Assembly: GCA_900541245.1 (NCBI GenBank)
Contig: UQIS01000047.1
Span: forward strand, 1 to 14,136
Direction of reading: 5' to 3'
From: an uncultured Collinsella sp.
Lineage (GTDB): Bacteria > Actinomycetota > Coriobacteriia > Coriobacteriales > Coriobacteriaceae
DNA: 14,136 bases
The notes under the pieces were generated by a model. It saw only the letters and a program-made list of their open reading frames with translations, did not search any database and was not told the origin of the DNA. Positions 7,326 through 13,524 of the stretch are shown piece after piece. Position 1 is the stretch's first letter. Each line of letters opens with the position of its first letter. The translations under genes and the position numbers were made by a program.

Positions 7326-8387
7326 CTATTCAATCATGCCGCGCTCGAGCGTACCGAGCGCCGCGCGGGCGTCCCATGCTGCAATGCGCTTCTCGGTCTT
7401 CCACGTTTGGAAGAACCAACCGGCAGCCGGCGCAAACGAAGCCAGCTGGTTGGCGATAAACACGCGCTCGTAGGCATTGCGGCCCTCGGGCGTAACCGAC
7501 GAGTTGGCAAAGATCGCCGCGCCCGACCATTCGCCCACCAGCACGGGGAACCCAGTCGAAATCGCTTCTTTAAGCTCGCGCTTGTTACGCGAAATCGCCG
7601 TCGTCAGCCCGCGGGGGCTCGTGATATCGAGCGCATACTCGTCGCGGTAATGGTACAGGTGAAGGTCCATGTAGACGTTCTTGTACTTAGCGCCGCGCAT
7701 AAAATGCTTCCACTCGCTGGGATGTCCCGAAGACGAAAAGACGACGATCTTATCCTCGGGCATATACGAACGGACGAGCTCATAGGCATCGCGATAGAAG
7801 TTGCGCAGGTAGTGCGCAGGAATGCCATCCGTCATGGTGAAGAGGCTCTTGCGGACACTCATCTGCGGCGTATCCAGCAGCTCAATGCCCAGCAGGCTCT
7901 CGGCCTCGCCGTAGCGATCGGCCAGGCGCTCGAGCACGTCGAGTGCGACATGACGACCGTTGGTGGACGAATGCCACTCGGCAACAGCCTCCGGCGTGGC
8001 GGGCGAATCGTTGGAATCGCCCTGGCCACCGGGCACAGTTGCTAGATCAAGCAGCACGCGGATGTCGTACTTGGCAGCCCACTCAATTGCACGGTCGATG
8101 TAGTCGACAACCGAGATGTAGGACGCATCGGACTCCTGCGAGCCAAAGGCATACCAGGGTACCGGCAGACGCACGGCATTGAGACCGATCTGCGCCATGC
8201 GGCGGAAATCGTCCTCGCTCACAAACGTCTCGTAATGACGGCGCATGCGCTCGTTATAGGCGGCGGTGCCCATGGCCTCCTGCAGCTCGGCCGCGTTGGA
8301 TGCACCGGTCGCCGCGTATAGCGACGGGGTCACCCAAGGCTCGGGAATAAACCAGCCAGAGAGATTAACGCCGAGTATCCTCTCCAT
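7326..8387 (-). CDS. GH5-like (exo-beta-1,3-glucanase-type) glycosidase with altered active site
   Basis: The 353-residue protein follows the GH5 TIM-barrel layout seen in fungal Exg1-type exo-beta-1,3-glucanases. It opens with LGVNLSGWFIPEPWVTPSLY (5-24), then EDDFRRMAQIGLNAVRLPVPWYAF (58-81), GIEL (167-170), DLHLYHY (241-247), VGEWSGA (284-290) and GWFFQTWKTE (323-332). Glu286 in GEWSG matches the nucleophile. At the acid/base position, where the family has NEP after IEL-L, this protein has D172-T173-P, so the usual Glu is missing. The usual DLHGAPGSQNG is DLATVPGGQGD, losing its His. No signal peptide is visible, so it is probably cytosolic. The ATG at 8387 has AAAAGGGGG (8393-8401) 5 nt upstream; longer in-frame extensions run into the tRNA repeat and are rejected. 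It may be catalytically dead or altered; substrate unknown. Confidence 0.85.
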   Translation of the reverse strand: MERILGVNLSGWFIPEPWVTPSLYAATGASNAAELQEAMGTAAYNERMRRHYETFVSEDDFRRMAQIGLNAVRLPVPWYAFGSQESDASYISVVDYIDRAIEWAAKYDIRVLLDLATVPGGQGDSNDSPATPEAVAEWHSSTNGRHVALDVLERLADRYGEAESLLGIELLDTPQMSVRKSLFTMTDGIPAHYLRNFYRDAYELVRSYMPEDKIVVFSSSGHPSEWKHFMRGAKYKNVYMDLHLYHYRDEYALDITSPRGLTTAISRNKRELKEAISTGFPVLVGEWSGAAIFANSSVTPEGRNAYERVFIANQLASFAPAAGWFFQTWKTEKRIAAWDARAALGTLERGMIE

Positions 8388-8454
8388 CACTGCCCCCTTT
8401 TGAATCATACGGGCTAAGCCCGCATCGCTCTTGCATGACATATCTATCGATTTG

Positions 8455-8483
8455 AGTATACCCGCGCATGCAGACAGGCGACC
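8455..8483 (-). promoter_or_regulatory. Probable promoter of the GH5-like gene
   Basis: TATACT (8455-8460) is a five-of-six -10 box. The hexamer 17 bp upstream (8478-8483, GGTCGC) is a poor -35 and overlaps the palindrome at 8480-8491, so the promoter may depend on a regulator. A second palindrome, CGGGCT-A-AGCCCG on the plus strand at 8410-8422, lies in the transcribed leader. Confidence 0.45.
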
Positions 8484-8491
8484 GAACGGTC
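8480..8491. promoter_or_regulatory. Palindromic operator candidate GACCGaaCGGTC
   Basis: Two perfect 5-bp arms surround a 2-bp centre, placed 19 bp upstream of the TATACT -10 box of the GH5-like gene. Size and symmetry fit a dimeric regulator of the TetR type, though the regulator is not encoded in this window. Its position over the weak -35 suits either repression or activation. Confidence 0.4.
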
Positions 8492-8641
8492 TGTAAAGTG
8501 ACGCGAAAGTGAGAGGAATATCTGGGAACAGGCGGGCTCGGGATGGTGCGACGAGATGTGCACGCACGTCGGAAGTAAGCGCCGGAAAGCGCATCCCGCT
8601 CTGGGTCAAAATAATGGGATGCATTTTCCGCGGAACCCCAC

Positions 8642-8674
8642 AAAAAAAGAAAAAGGACCCCTTTGCAGAGGTCC
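8642..8674 (-). terminator. Duplicate copy of the tRNA-Phe terminator
   Basis: The 8-bp stem (8667-8674 with 8655-8662, one G-U pair) and GCAA loop are identical to the terminator directly behind tRNA-Phe. Here they are followed by a longer minus-strand U tract (U5-C-U7). It could act as a second stop for transcripts from tRNA-Phe. Confidence 0.7.
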
Positions 8675-8706
8675 TAGTCAATTCAAGGTGGCGGGGAAGG
8701 GAATCG
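8651..8706 (+). repeat. Direct repeat copy A (tRNA-Phe 3' end plus terminator)
   Basis: These 56 bases are identical to 8837-8892. The copy includes the terminator and 3' acceptor/T-arm bases of tRNA-Phe and stops abruptly inside the T loop (GGGAATCG), after which the sequences diverge. This is a truncated tRNA remnant, not a functional tRNA. Confidence 0.9.
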
Positions 8707-8836
8707 CGTCCGCGCGCTGCGCGGACGGACCGCTGCGGCGCTTGCGCGCCTTGCGAGCTGCGCTGGCAAACGCTATCGCGTTTCCTCAGCTCCGCGCCCT
8801 CACGGGGTTCGATTCCATGTGGGGGCTGCATAAAAG
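8707..8836. repeat. Palindrome-rich spacer between the tRNA-Phe repeat copies
   Basis: The spacer opens with a 9-bp perfect hairpin CGTCCGCGC-GCT-GCGCGGACG (8707-8727). It continues with nested inverted repeats GAGCTG/CAGCTC (8755-8760 with 8787-8792) enclosing AAACGC/GCGTTT (8768-8773 with 8778-8783). At 8804-8816 it carries GGGGTTCGATTCC, an inverted copy of the tRNA-Phe T arm (8886-8898). No gene is supported; reading frames through it are tRNA-derived artefacts. Confidence 0.6.
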
Positions 8837-8860
8837 AAAAGGACCCCTTTGCAGAGGTCC
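8832..8860 (-). terminator. Rho-independent terminator after tRNA-Phe
   Basis: On the minus strand GGACCTCT (8853-8860) pairs with AGGGGTCC (8841-8848, one G-U) around a GCAA loop and is followed by UUUUCUUUU (8832-8840). It starts 14 bp past the tRNA 3' end. Confidence 0.8.
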
Positions 8861-8874
8861 TAGTCAATTCAAGG

Positions 8875-8892
<18 letters not shown>
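8837..8892 (+). repeat. Direct repeat copy B, overlapping the tRNA-Phe 3' end
   Basis: This is the second exact 56-bp copy of 8651-8706, offset by 186 bp. This copy is continuous with the complete tRNA-Phe gene, so it is probably the parental version. Confidence 0.9.
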
Positions 8893-8947
<55 letters not shown>

Positions 8948-8979
8948 ATTTGAGGTGTGCCTTGTTTCAAGGCTTGATT

Positions 8980-9007
8980 AGTATAACCAAGGACGCGTTC
9001 CGGTCAA
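8980..9007 (-). promoter_or_regulatory. Promoter of tRNA-Phe
   Basis: TTGACC (9002-9007) and TATACT (8980-8985) each match five of six consensus bases and are separated by 16 bp. The leader between the start site and the tRNA contains a small hairpin GCCTTG/CAAGGC (8959-8973, 3-nt loop) that could guide 5' processing. Confidence 0.8.
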
Positions 9008-9046
9008 CCGAGAATTTTAAAAAAGTTTTTGAGCACAGCCTCGGTT
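9006..9046. repeat. Inverted repeat AACCGAG/CTCGGTT behind DUF192
   Basis: Perfect 7-bp arms (9006-9012 and 9040-9046) enclose an A/T-rich 27-nt loop. The repeat overlaps the tRNA-Phe -35 box. It lacks a terminal U tract, so it is a poor intrinsic terminator for the pilus operon. No better terminator is visible between 9008 and 9104, which is otherwise empty. Confidence 0.35.
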
Positions 9047-9104
9047 CTATAAATCGGCACGTCAGAGGCATCAGCCGGCAGCAAGAAGTTTTTCGCTCAG
9101 TCCC

Positions 9105-9464
9105 TTAAGCCGGCACGCGTTGGAGAGCAGGGGTCGAAACAATGATTGAAGGGCGCTCTAGTACGGCCCAGGCGCCGGGGCAGGAGCACATACGCCAGGG
9201 ACGTACGTTTTCGTAGCATACGAGGACATAGCCGCGCGCATCGATGAAGGCGATGTCGATGGGATAGGCCATAAAACACGTATGGACCGAAGAGCAGCGT
9301 GGAAACGCCATGACGAGCGGCAGGCCGTTGGCGGCAACCGGACGCCGTCCCAGCATGCCGCGCAGGCGCACGACAAACGACTCCGCCACCGCAAACTCGG
9401 CCGGCGTCCAACCCAGCCTGTTGAGTGCCCGCGCGTAGGCGATGTAGGACGAGACCGCGGTCAC
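9105..9464 (-). CDS. DUF192 family protein
   Basis: The 119-residue protein matches the DUF192 (UPF0127) pattern. VVRLRGMLGR (31-40) corresponds to the RxRGLM entry, CSSVHTCFMAYPIDIAFID (57-75) to the core CSSVHTxFMxxPIDxxFLD signature, and VRPWR (87-91) plus PGAWAVLE (96-103) to the end of the domain. The family's biochemical role is not established. The start is taken as the GTG at 9464, whose bases overlap the stop of the preceding TadE-like gene (ATGTGA), giving tight coupling; GGGGGTGG just upstream may serve as the ribosome site. An in-frame ATG further upstream would lie inside the TadE gene. No signal peptide or membrane segment is obvious. It closes the pilus operon, suggesting an accessory role there. 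Confidence 0.85.
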   Translation of the reverse strand: MTAVSSYIAYARALNRLGWTPAEFAVAESFVVRLRGMLGRRPVAANGLPLVMAFPRCSSVHTCFMAYPIDIAFIDARGYVLVCYENVRPWRMCSCPGAWAVLERPSIIVSTPALQRVPA

Positions 9465-9937
9465 ATGACCACCCCCGGACGCCATGGATCGACCGTCACC
9501 GCGCGCTCGTGCGACAACGTTGTCGGCGCCCCCAGCGAAACGCCAGCGATGCTGAGAGAAGTCGGCCACGGCTCATAGTGCATGGTGCAGGTGTAGGTCC
9601 TAAACGTACCGGATAGGGAGAGCAGGCCACCATCCGATGCCTTCGCGCCTTGCTCGCTCGACACTTCGATCCGCAAGTCATAGCCTTCCATGGCATTCAG
9701 AATTTGAGTCTGAACCGTCGCCGAGGCATCGGCAGAGCTTTCGTCGCCCTCCCCCTCCGACGCCACGGCGTGCGCCAACACGATGTCGGGTACCACGCGG
9801 TCGAAGCGCGCGACAGCGCTGGCAAAGATCATGACGTTGTACACGATGAGTGCCAGCACCAGCAAAACGGGCGTAACCACCGCCATCTCCACCGTCGCTT
9901 GGGCGCGCTCCTCGCGCAGACGCATGCGGATACTCAT
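9461..9937 (-). CDS. TadE-like pseudopilin
   Basis: The 158-residue protein has a prepilin-type N-terminus: basic leader MSIRMRLREERA, then Q-A-T-V-E-M and a hydrophobic helix to about residue 42. Cleavage after A12 would put Glu at +5, the usual class III (Tad) prepilin arrangement. The rest is a soluble extracytoplasmic domain with acidic low-complexity sequence at about 60-70. TadE-like pseudopilins are processed by the Tad prepilin peptidase and are needed for Flp pilus assembly. The ATG overlaps the TAA of the tadG-like gene by one base (TAATG), and the 3' end overlaps DUF192. The 76-aa C-terminal half has no motif I recognise. Family confidence is good; numbering as TadE or TadF is uncertain. 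Confidence 0.85.
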   Translation of the reverse strand: MSIRMRLREERAQATVEMAVVTPVLLVLALIVYNVMIFASAVARFDRVVPDIVLAHAVASEGEGDESSADASATVQTQILNAMEGYDLRIEVSSEQGAKASDGGLLSLSGTFRTYTCTMHYEPWPTSLSIAGVSLGAPTTLSHERAVTVDPWRPGVVM

Positions 9938-12090
9938 TACGACCCACCGCCCAGAGCGCCAACCAGCGTGGCAACATCGACGGTGAGTGGGATGGAGCCG
10001 CCGCCGGGCAGAGGAATCTCCGCAAGCGTGAACACCGTACCGCTAATGGTGCGTTCGACTTGATATTCCAACGCCTCGCAAAGCGCCTTGGGATCGGTCA
10101 CGCCCAACGGAATACTTCGCAGCTTGTCTTGCGCTTGAGAGAGACCAGCAATGTCAGACCCCGGGCTCTTAATGACGTTGGCGGAATCGGTCAGCACTGG
10201 CTTTCGCAGGCGCAAGTCGCACGGTTCCAGACCCAACGCCGCCATGGACGCCGAAACGGTATCGCCGAGCCACGATGCGATGGAACCCAACGCGCCGCTG
10301 CCCCCTCCTAGGCCTTTAATCATCTCGTCCATAAGTTCGTCGGCCGAACCTTGGATATCACCGTATCCTACGAGCAGCCGTCCCCAAACATCCATGACGC
10401 CGTCGAGCACGCCGGCAACGCCGCCCGAGCGTTCCTTCAATGTCGAGAAAAATCGCGAAAGCACGTTGTTTTGCGCCGTCGCCTCATCGGGTGCCAACAC
10501 CGCGGCAGAGATAGCACCGCGATCGCCGAGCCTGACTGCCGTGCTAAACGAAGAGTTGAGCTCATCGGGGCTCGAGATGGCACCCGAAACCGCAAGGGCA
10601 ACTACGCCGTTGCGACCGGGCGGAGCGATACGCGGACGCTCGCCCGAAAGCGCTTTGATGGCCTGGTCAAACGCATTGCTCGCACGGTCGGTCTCGTCTT
10701 CGGTCTGACGTTCGAGCTCGAGCTCTTTGTTGCGGCATTCGACGTAGTCTTCCAGGGCGTCTTTAAACTTGTCAAAGTGATACTCGAAGCCGTTTTCGAT
10801 AGAGGTTGAAGGCGCCGCAACAGCACCAAGCGACGAAACGCCAAAATGGCATTTGCTGCATTTATCCTGTCCATCGTAATCGGCAACCGAAGCAAATCCG
10901 CTCGGCGTCCCTTTCTTATAGTTAGGGCAGGTCGTCCCGTAATGCAGATACGCCTTGTCATCGTTCACGCTCGTCGGCCACACCGCATCGGTATAGAGCT
11001 CCGTCGCCCGAACCTCATCAGAGTTGCGCGGCAACAGTGGAATATAGGAGGAAACCCTGTCTCCGTTCTCGGTTATATATGCCCGATCGACCTCCGCACT
11101 CGCATAGGTATAAAACGCCTTACGCGCCGCAGACTCTGCCCTCATCTCGACACTCGAGCCGTGGGGCTTCTCATTTGTCAGACGCCAATGGTAGTAGTCC
11201 TTCGCGCGATCAAGGGCAACTTGAGGCTCCCACGTAACGCTCGAAGCGTAATGCGGATTTTGAACACCGGAGAGATCCGTTAGGCTTTTCGCGCGCTCCC
11301 ACATACACGAACAGCTGCCGACCGAACCTTTATCCGATCCACCGCAATCCGCTAGCCAGGCACGCTCCTTTGCCTTCGCCGTCTCCTCCGATGCTTTTTG
11401 TAGCTCCTCGGCCGCGCGCTCCAGATCTTCCGACGCATCTTTAATGGCATCGGTCGAGATCTCGGAACCCTCGAGCGCAACAAAATCAGACTCGGATGTC
11501 CTGGGCACGGCAAGCGCCGTACCGGTATAGGTCACACTATCGGTATCCTGCGCCGACACCGCCTGCGTGGCACGCGCGGCGATCAGATACGGCAGAGCCG
11601 TCTCGATTTTCTGTAAGCCTTCCGATGCGCTTTTGGCAAACTTGTTGCGCGTTTTAATGATCTCAATCCCGGTGTCGACCATATTGCCGGCAACTGATTC
11701 GGCACCCGGGATGAGGATGGCGACCAGGCCCGTCCCGATTGTGGCAAACCCCGCCAGCCCCAGACTCAAGATGCTCGCATCAACCACCGTGGCAGCCGTG
11801 TGATAGGACGACACTACGTTGGCACCCGCCAGCGCGCCGCTATCGGCCGCCACCTGGGTATCCCCGGCACGCGACATGCTCCATATCGCCGCGGTCGACG
11901 AAAACAACAACGTGAGCACCACTAGGATGACCACGGCAGAAGAAAGCGTGGTGTAGGCACCGTCTTCGATAAACAGGTCGATACCGGCGCGGCCCATAAA
12001 GCCGCCTCGCTTGCGATGGCAGCTCGGACGGCGCGTCAAAACGCATCTAGACCAGAAACGCTTAATCCCATGTAGCAATCCACGAATCAT
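9937..12090 (-). CDS. TadG-like pilus assembly protein
   Basis: The 717-residue protein starts with a basic segment and a membrane helix at about 47-70. The TadE/G-type stretch GDTQVAADSGALAGANVVS (76-94) follows, where TadG proteins carry AADAAALAGA. A second hydrophobic segment spans about 106-129, and a probable coiled coil rich in Glu/Ala/Lys about 205-245. A large exported region with several cysteines follows (249, 260, 262, 388, 411, 414, 452, 624, 671), including C411-S-K-C-H415. No von Willebrand A motif is obvious. The ATG at 12090 is chosen because GGAGGG (12096-12101) lies 5 nt upstream; it overlaps the TadE gene by 29 bp. An in-frame upstream ATG at 12192 has no such support. Probably a membrane-anchored minor pilus component; exact role unknown. 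Confidence 0.8.
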   Translation of the reverse strand: MIRGLLHGIKRFWSRCVLTRRPSCHRKRGGFMGRAGIDLFIEDGAYTTLSSAVVILVVLTLLFSSTAAIWSMSRAGDTQVAADSGALAGANVVSSYHTAATVVDASILSLGLAGFATIGTGLVAILIPGAESVAGNMVDTGIEIIKTRNKFAKSASEGLQKIETALPYLIAARATQAVSAQDTDSVTYTGTALAVPRTSESDFVALEGSEISTDAIKDASEDLERAAEELQKASEETAKAKERAWLADCGGSDKGSVGSCSCMWERAKSLTDLSGVQNPHYASSVTWEPQVALDRAKDYYHWRLTNEKPHGSSVEMRAESAARKAFYTYASAEVDRAYITENGDRVSSYIPLLPRNSDEVRATELYTDAVWPTSVNDDKAYLHYGTTCPNYKKGTPSGFASVADYDGQDKCSKCHFGVSSLGAVAAPSTSIENGFEYHFDKFKDALEDYVECRNKELELERQTEDETDRASNAFDQAIKALSGERPRIAPPGRNGVVALAVSGAISSPDELNSSFSTAVRLGDRGAISAAVLAPDEATAQNNVLSRFFSTLKERSGGVAGVLDGVMDVWGRLLVGYGDIQGSADELMDEMIKGLGGGSGALGSIASWLGDTVSASMAALGLEPCDLRLRKPVLTDSANVIKSPGSDIAGLSQAQDKLRSIPLGVTDPKALCEALEYQVERTISGTVFTLAEIPLPGGGSIPLTVDVATLVGALGGGS

Positions 12091-12598
12091 AATCTCCCTC
12101 CAGCCATTCGGGACGTGATTGATACGAGACATCGACCTTGAGCTCAACGTAGCCGCCCTCGGCGGTACCACCCATAGCCTGCGCAAACGCACCGATCACA
12201 GGCAACGGCCTGACCTCGCCGGAAACGGACACGGACGAGACGCCACCCGCACCGGCCCGACCAAGCTCGATATTCCACGACAACGGCCCGCCGGCATGAA
12301 AGATCGAAACGTTGGGCACCGCGGCAAGCCGGCGGCGGGTGAACTCCTTAAGATCGTCGTCCTCCGCCGTCGTCGTGGTCATGAGCCGCGCGGTCTCGGC
12401 GGCGGCAGACTCCATGACCGCGCGCGTATAGAGCAGGCACACCGGTTGCAGTGCGAGAAGGATGAGCGTCAGAAACGTCGGCAGCAAAAAAGCGGCCTCG
12501 ACCGTAGACTGCGCCCGGTCCTCGCGCGCGATATCAATACAACGCAATGTCCTTAGCGCCCGCAGCGGCGTCGATAACCGACGTCGAGGCAACGCCAT
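12062..12598 (-). CDS. TadE-like pseudopilin
   Basis: The 178-residue form has the prepilin motif A29|Q-S-T-V-E34 followed by a hydrophobic helix (AAFLLPTFLTLILLALQPVC, 35-54) and the TadE-type MESAAAETAR segment (62-71). A beta-rich C-terminal domain follows. Start choice is uncertain. The ATG at 12598 gives a 29-residue leader and a 65-bp overlap with the upstream small pilin gene, but has a weak ribosome site. A TTG at 12547 would give a leader of about 12 residues, like the neighbouring prepilins, but its AAGGA lies only 2 nt away. It is exported through the Tad system by analogy and coupled by overlap to the tadG-like gene downstream. Confidence 0.82.
   Translation of the reverse strand: MALPRRRLSTPLRALRTLRCIDIAREDRAQSTVEAAFLLPTFLTLILLALQPVCLLYTRAVMESAAAETARLMTTTTAEDDDLKEFTRRRLAAVPNVSIFHAGGPLSWNIELGRAGAGGVSSVSVSGEVRPLPVIGAFAQAMGGTAEGGYVELKVDVSYQSRPEWLEGDYDSWIATWD
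12096..12101 (-). promoter_or_regulatory. Ribosome binding site that fixes the tadG-like start
   Basis: GGAGGG on the minus strand lies 5 nt before the ATG at 12090, inside the end of the TadE gene. It decides for the 717-residue protein over an in-frame start at 12192. Confidence 0.75.
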
Positions 12599-12752
12599 GG
12601 GATGCCGCCCGCTCAACCAGCGCCGCCAAGCGCCCATCGGTGCCAGCACGCCAAAGCCCCGCGATCGCCAGCACGATCGATAACAGCGCCACCGTGACGA
12701 TGGCGTATTCCACAGTCGCTTGGGCAACCTCTTCACGCAGAACGCCATGCAT
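12534..12752 (-). CDS. Small Flp/TadE-like prepilin
   Basis: The 72-residue protein has a 10-residue leader MHGVLREEVA followed by Q-A-T-V-E15-Y16 and one hydrophobic helix (to about residue 33). The Glu+5/Tyr+6 pair is the signature of Flp-type pilins, so this is either a second pilin or a small pseudopilin. The mature part would be 62 residues, ending in an Ala-rich tail. The ATG at 12752 has AAAGGAGG 9 nt upstream and lies one base after the TGA of the preceding gene. Its 3' end overlaps the TadE-like gene. It is longer than the first Flp (mature 42 residues), so the two may play different roles. Confidence 0.8.
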   Translation of the reverse strand: MHGVLREEVAQATVEYAIVTVALLSIVLAIAGLWRAGTDGRLAALVERAASHGVASTSVIDAAAGAKDIALY

Positions 12753-12753
12753 T

Positions 12754-13317
12754 TCACGATCCCTCCTTTGAGCTTATTGTTTGCGGGACCAGGCGCACGG
12801 CGCGCAGACGACACGAAGCATCGCCGGTATCCGCGGCAACCGTCACCATATCGACCCAGCCGCGTCCGTCACGCACGATGGCGCCCCATACGTTGCCCTT
12901 AATATCGAGATAGCCGCTCAGGGCGAGCTGGGCCGTTGGCACCTCGCGGTAGGCGCGTAACATATCCGCCGCTGCCTCGGTCATCGGTCGGTCCTCGGAC
13001 CATGCAAGCCGGACCGCAATCGCGTTGTCCTCAGGCGAATCCGTCGCAGTGCCAGACCGCTTGTCGAGCGTCCGCAGAAAGGTTTGCGCCGTGACAGCGA
13101 CATCCGAATCGTCCGCATCTCGCATCTCATCTTTTTGAGTCGCCACCGCCGAATCTGAGCCCGAATCGAAGGCGGCCCCAGGACGCTGCTGCCGCGCGGC
13201 GTTAAGCCCCCAAAGCACCGCCGCTATCGCCACGGTCAGGCAAGCAAACACCAGCAGCACCCCGATGGGGCGCTCGCCCTCTACAGGCTGTTGATGCCCT
13301 CGCTGATAGCGTTCCAT
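12754..13317 (-). CDS. Unrecognised single-pass membrane protein of the pilus operon
   Basis: I do not recognise this 187-residue protein. It has a short basic/polar N-terminus, one membrane helix (about residues 18-38, IGVLLVFACLTVAIAAVLWG) and then a probably extracytoplasmic domain. That domain has an acidic Ser/Asp-rich linker (about 50-75) and a folded part to the end containing VTAQTFLRTLDKRSG and SGYLDIKGNVWGAIVRDGRGWVDMV. No prepilin motif is present, and it shows no SAF-domain similarity that would make it CpaB/RcpC. The ATG at 13317 overlaps flp by 37 bp with a weak AAGG site, and its stop is one base before the next ATG. Position between two pilin genes suggests a pilus accessory or assembly role. 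Confidence 0.75.
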   Translation of the reverse strand: MERYQRGHQQPVEGERPIGVLLVFACLTVAIAAVLWGLNAARQQRPGAAFDSGSDSAVATQKDEMRDADDSDVAVTAQTFLRTLDKRSGTATDSPEDNAIAVRLAWSEDRPMTEAAADMLRAYREVPTAQLALSGYLDIKGNVWGAIVRDGRGWVDMVTVAADTGDASCRLRAVRLVPQTISSKEGS

Positions 13318-13514
13318 AGATCTTGGACCTTGCCCTTAAATGCGACAATGGCAATGATGGCGATCACCACGAGCACGCCGACCAAGATGGCGTATTCGGT
13401 GGTGCCCTGCGCACTCTCCTCCTGCAGTAGCTCCCCGGCATGCTGGCGAGCGCGAATTGACTGGCAAACAGCCCAGCTCCAGACCTTGCCAGCAACGTCA
13501 GTCATCGTGTTCAT
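13281..13514 (-). CDS. flp: Flp-type major pilin
   Basis: The 77-residue prepilin has a long leader (1-35), then A35|Q-G-T-T-E40-Y41 followed by a strongly hydrophobic helix (AILVGVLVVIAIIAIVAF, 42-59) and a short C-terminus KGKVQDLWNAISEGINSL. Glu+5/Tyr+6 and a 42-residue mature part match Flp pilins, which the Tad prepilin peptidase cleaves and which polymerise into adhesive bundled pili. The -1 residue is Ala instead of the more usual Gly. The 35-residue leader with a Trp-containing hydrophobic patch is long. The ATG at 13514 follows GGAGG at 5 nt and lies 10 bp after the tadC-like stop. Confidence 0.9.
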   Translation of the reverse strand: MNTMTDVAGKVWSWAVCQSIRARQHAGELLQEESAQGTTEYAILVGVLVVIAIIAIVAFKGKVQDLWNAISEGINSL

Positions 13515-13524
13515 GTATTCCTCC

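Larger units (their letters stand above)
8388..8650. other. Intergenic leader of the GH5-like gene
   Basis: This 263-bp stretch holds the leader and promoter described separately. No supportable gene is present. At 8584-8629 an imperfect hairpin pairs GCATCCC (8591-8597) with GGGATGC (8616-8622) and GGAAA (8584-8588) with TTTCC (8625-8629), with two mismatches between the stems. Its role is unknown. It lies downstream of the duplicated terminator on the minus strand. Confidence 0.5.

Noticed and set aside
8602..8612. 11-bp match TGGGTCAAAAT between 2509-2519 and 8602-8612, as a shared repeat family
   Set aside because: Matches of this length are expected by chance many times in a window this size; flanks do not align.
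8388..8867. In-frame upstream extension of the GH5-like protein to 513 residues
   Set aside because: The extension reads through the tRNA-derived repeat, terminator and promoter region and looks like no protein; a good ribosome site sits at the 8387 start.
9097..9411. Alternative 104-codon frame over the DUF192 gene
   Set aside because: The 9105-9464 frame carries the full DUF192 signature; the other frame has no motif.
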